DNA of 64,000 nucleotides from Suttonella indologenes (lineage in GTDB: Bacteria > Pseudomonadota > Gammaproteobacteria > Cardiobacteriales > Cardiobacteriaceae). Below the pieces are notes generated by a model. It saw only the letters and a list, made by a program, of their open reading frames with translations, ran no database searches and had not been told where the DNA came from. The position numbers and the translations under genes were made by a program. Location of the stretch: NCBI RefSeq assembly GCF_900460215.1, contig NZ_UHIA01000003.1:561001-625000 (forward strand), given 5' to 3'. This document shows, in pieces, positions 61,160 to 64,000 of this stretch; the stretch's first letter is position 1; each line of letters opens with the position of its first letter.

Positions 61160-61272
61160 CTGACATTGACCTACTCTCACATGGGGAGACCCCACACTAC
61201 CATCGGCGATGCTGCGTTTCACTTCTGAGTTCGGCATGGATTCAGGTGGGACCACAGCTCTATGGATGTCAG
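61160..61272 (-). rRNA. rrf: 5S ribosomal RNA
   Basis: On the minus strand, CTGACATCCATAGAGCTGTG leads to the conserved CCGAACTCAGAAGTGAAACG and CCGATGGTAGTGTGGGG, and closes with ...GTAGGTCAATGTCAG, which pairs with the 5' end. About 113 nt. Confidence 0.95.
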
Positions 61273-61362
61273 GAAAACCGGTTACTTCAATTTATGTATC
61301 GATCACTTTCTTACCGATACTTCAACGTAATTCTTTAAGCTTCAAAATAACTTGAGCGTTGT

Positions 61363-64000
<2,638 letters not shown>

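Noticed and set aside
61273..61362. tRNA gene in the 23S-5S spacer
   Set aside because: The spacer is only about 90 bp and no cloverleaf or CCA end can be drawn.

Overview
The window looks like the chromosome of a gammaproteobacterium. YfcZ, YccF, MepA, BetT, YpfJ, TrhP, TorD, monomeric isocitrate dehydrogenase and the aroA-cmk-rpsA-ihfB and rpsP-rimM-trmD-rplS orders all fit. A host-associated, probably oral, competent lineage such as Cardiobacteriales (Suttonella or Cardiobacterium type) is my best guess. That guess rests on gene content and on Neisseriaceae-like DNA around one gene, and it is not proven here. The DNA is of middling GC, with one clear AT-rich island at about 16.66-18.9 kb.

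Layout. 1-4058 (-): the 5' end of a giant BapA-like adhesin with 95-105 residue EF-hand-bearing repeats, running off the left edge. 4.4-7.9 kb: mepA, a lysozyme-inhibitor/ACP-like lipoprotein and dsbD. 8.0-9.1 kb: a Zn-finger IS inserted into a 109-bp MITE. 9.3-11.9 kb: an ABC importer ATPase and permease coupled to nnrS behind a perfect FNR-type box. 12.2-13.3 kb: a solute-binding protein and RidA. 13.6-16.1 kb: a decayed torCA next to an apparently intact torD. 16.3-20.2 kb: yfcZ, an AT-rich lipoprotein island, yccF and a lipase-like hydrolase. 20.7-25.3 kb: nuclease, ihfB, rpsA, cmk, aroA. 25.6-29.7 kb: pnuC, then pheA, a NYN-domain gene and tyrA, tightly joined. 29.9-34.9 kb: a complete deoxyribose operon (deoC, deoP-like, deoX-like, deoK and a SorC-type regulator) behind two palindromic operators. 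35-48.6 kb: mutS, a DUF945-like lipoprotein, sodC, yqaA, a T4 endonuclease V-like gene, a DUF2130 gene, icd and uvrA. 48.7-56.4 kb: aroG, rsmD, coaD, an Ala-rich lipoprotein, the rpsP operon, cysQ, trhP, ypfJ. 56.5-60.4 kb: betT, nested IS30 debris and comEA. 60.4-61.1 kb: an almost perfect array of 91 copies of a 7-bp unit. 61.1-64 kb: 5S and partial 23S rRNA on the minus strand.

How it fits together. Three genes of aromatic amino acid synthesis (aroA, tyrA, pheA) and aroG lie in separate clusters. The deo operon should turn deoxyribose into glyceraldehyde-3-phosphate and acetaldehyde. Loss of TorCA and an FNR-boxed NnrS operon point to respiration that has been reshaped. At least four families of short dispersed repeats, two IS types and nested insertions show a genome with active or recently active small elements.

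The strongest leads for new biology are the EF-hand-repeat adhesin, the heptamer array between comEA and the rRNA operon, the TA-targeting MITE family caught inside an IS30 transposase gene, and the icd gene flanked by a hairpin built from Kingella-type DNA uptake sequences.
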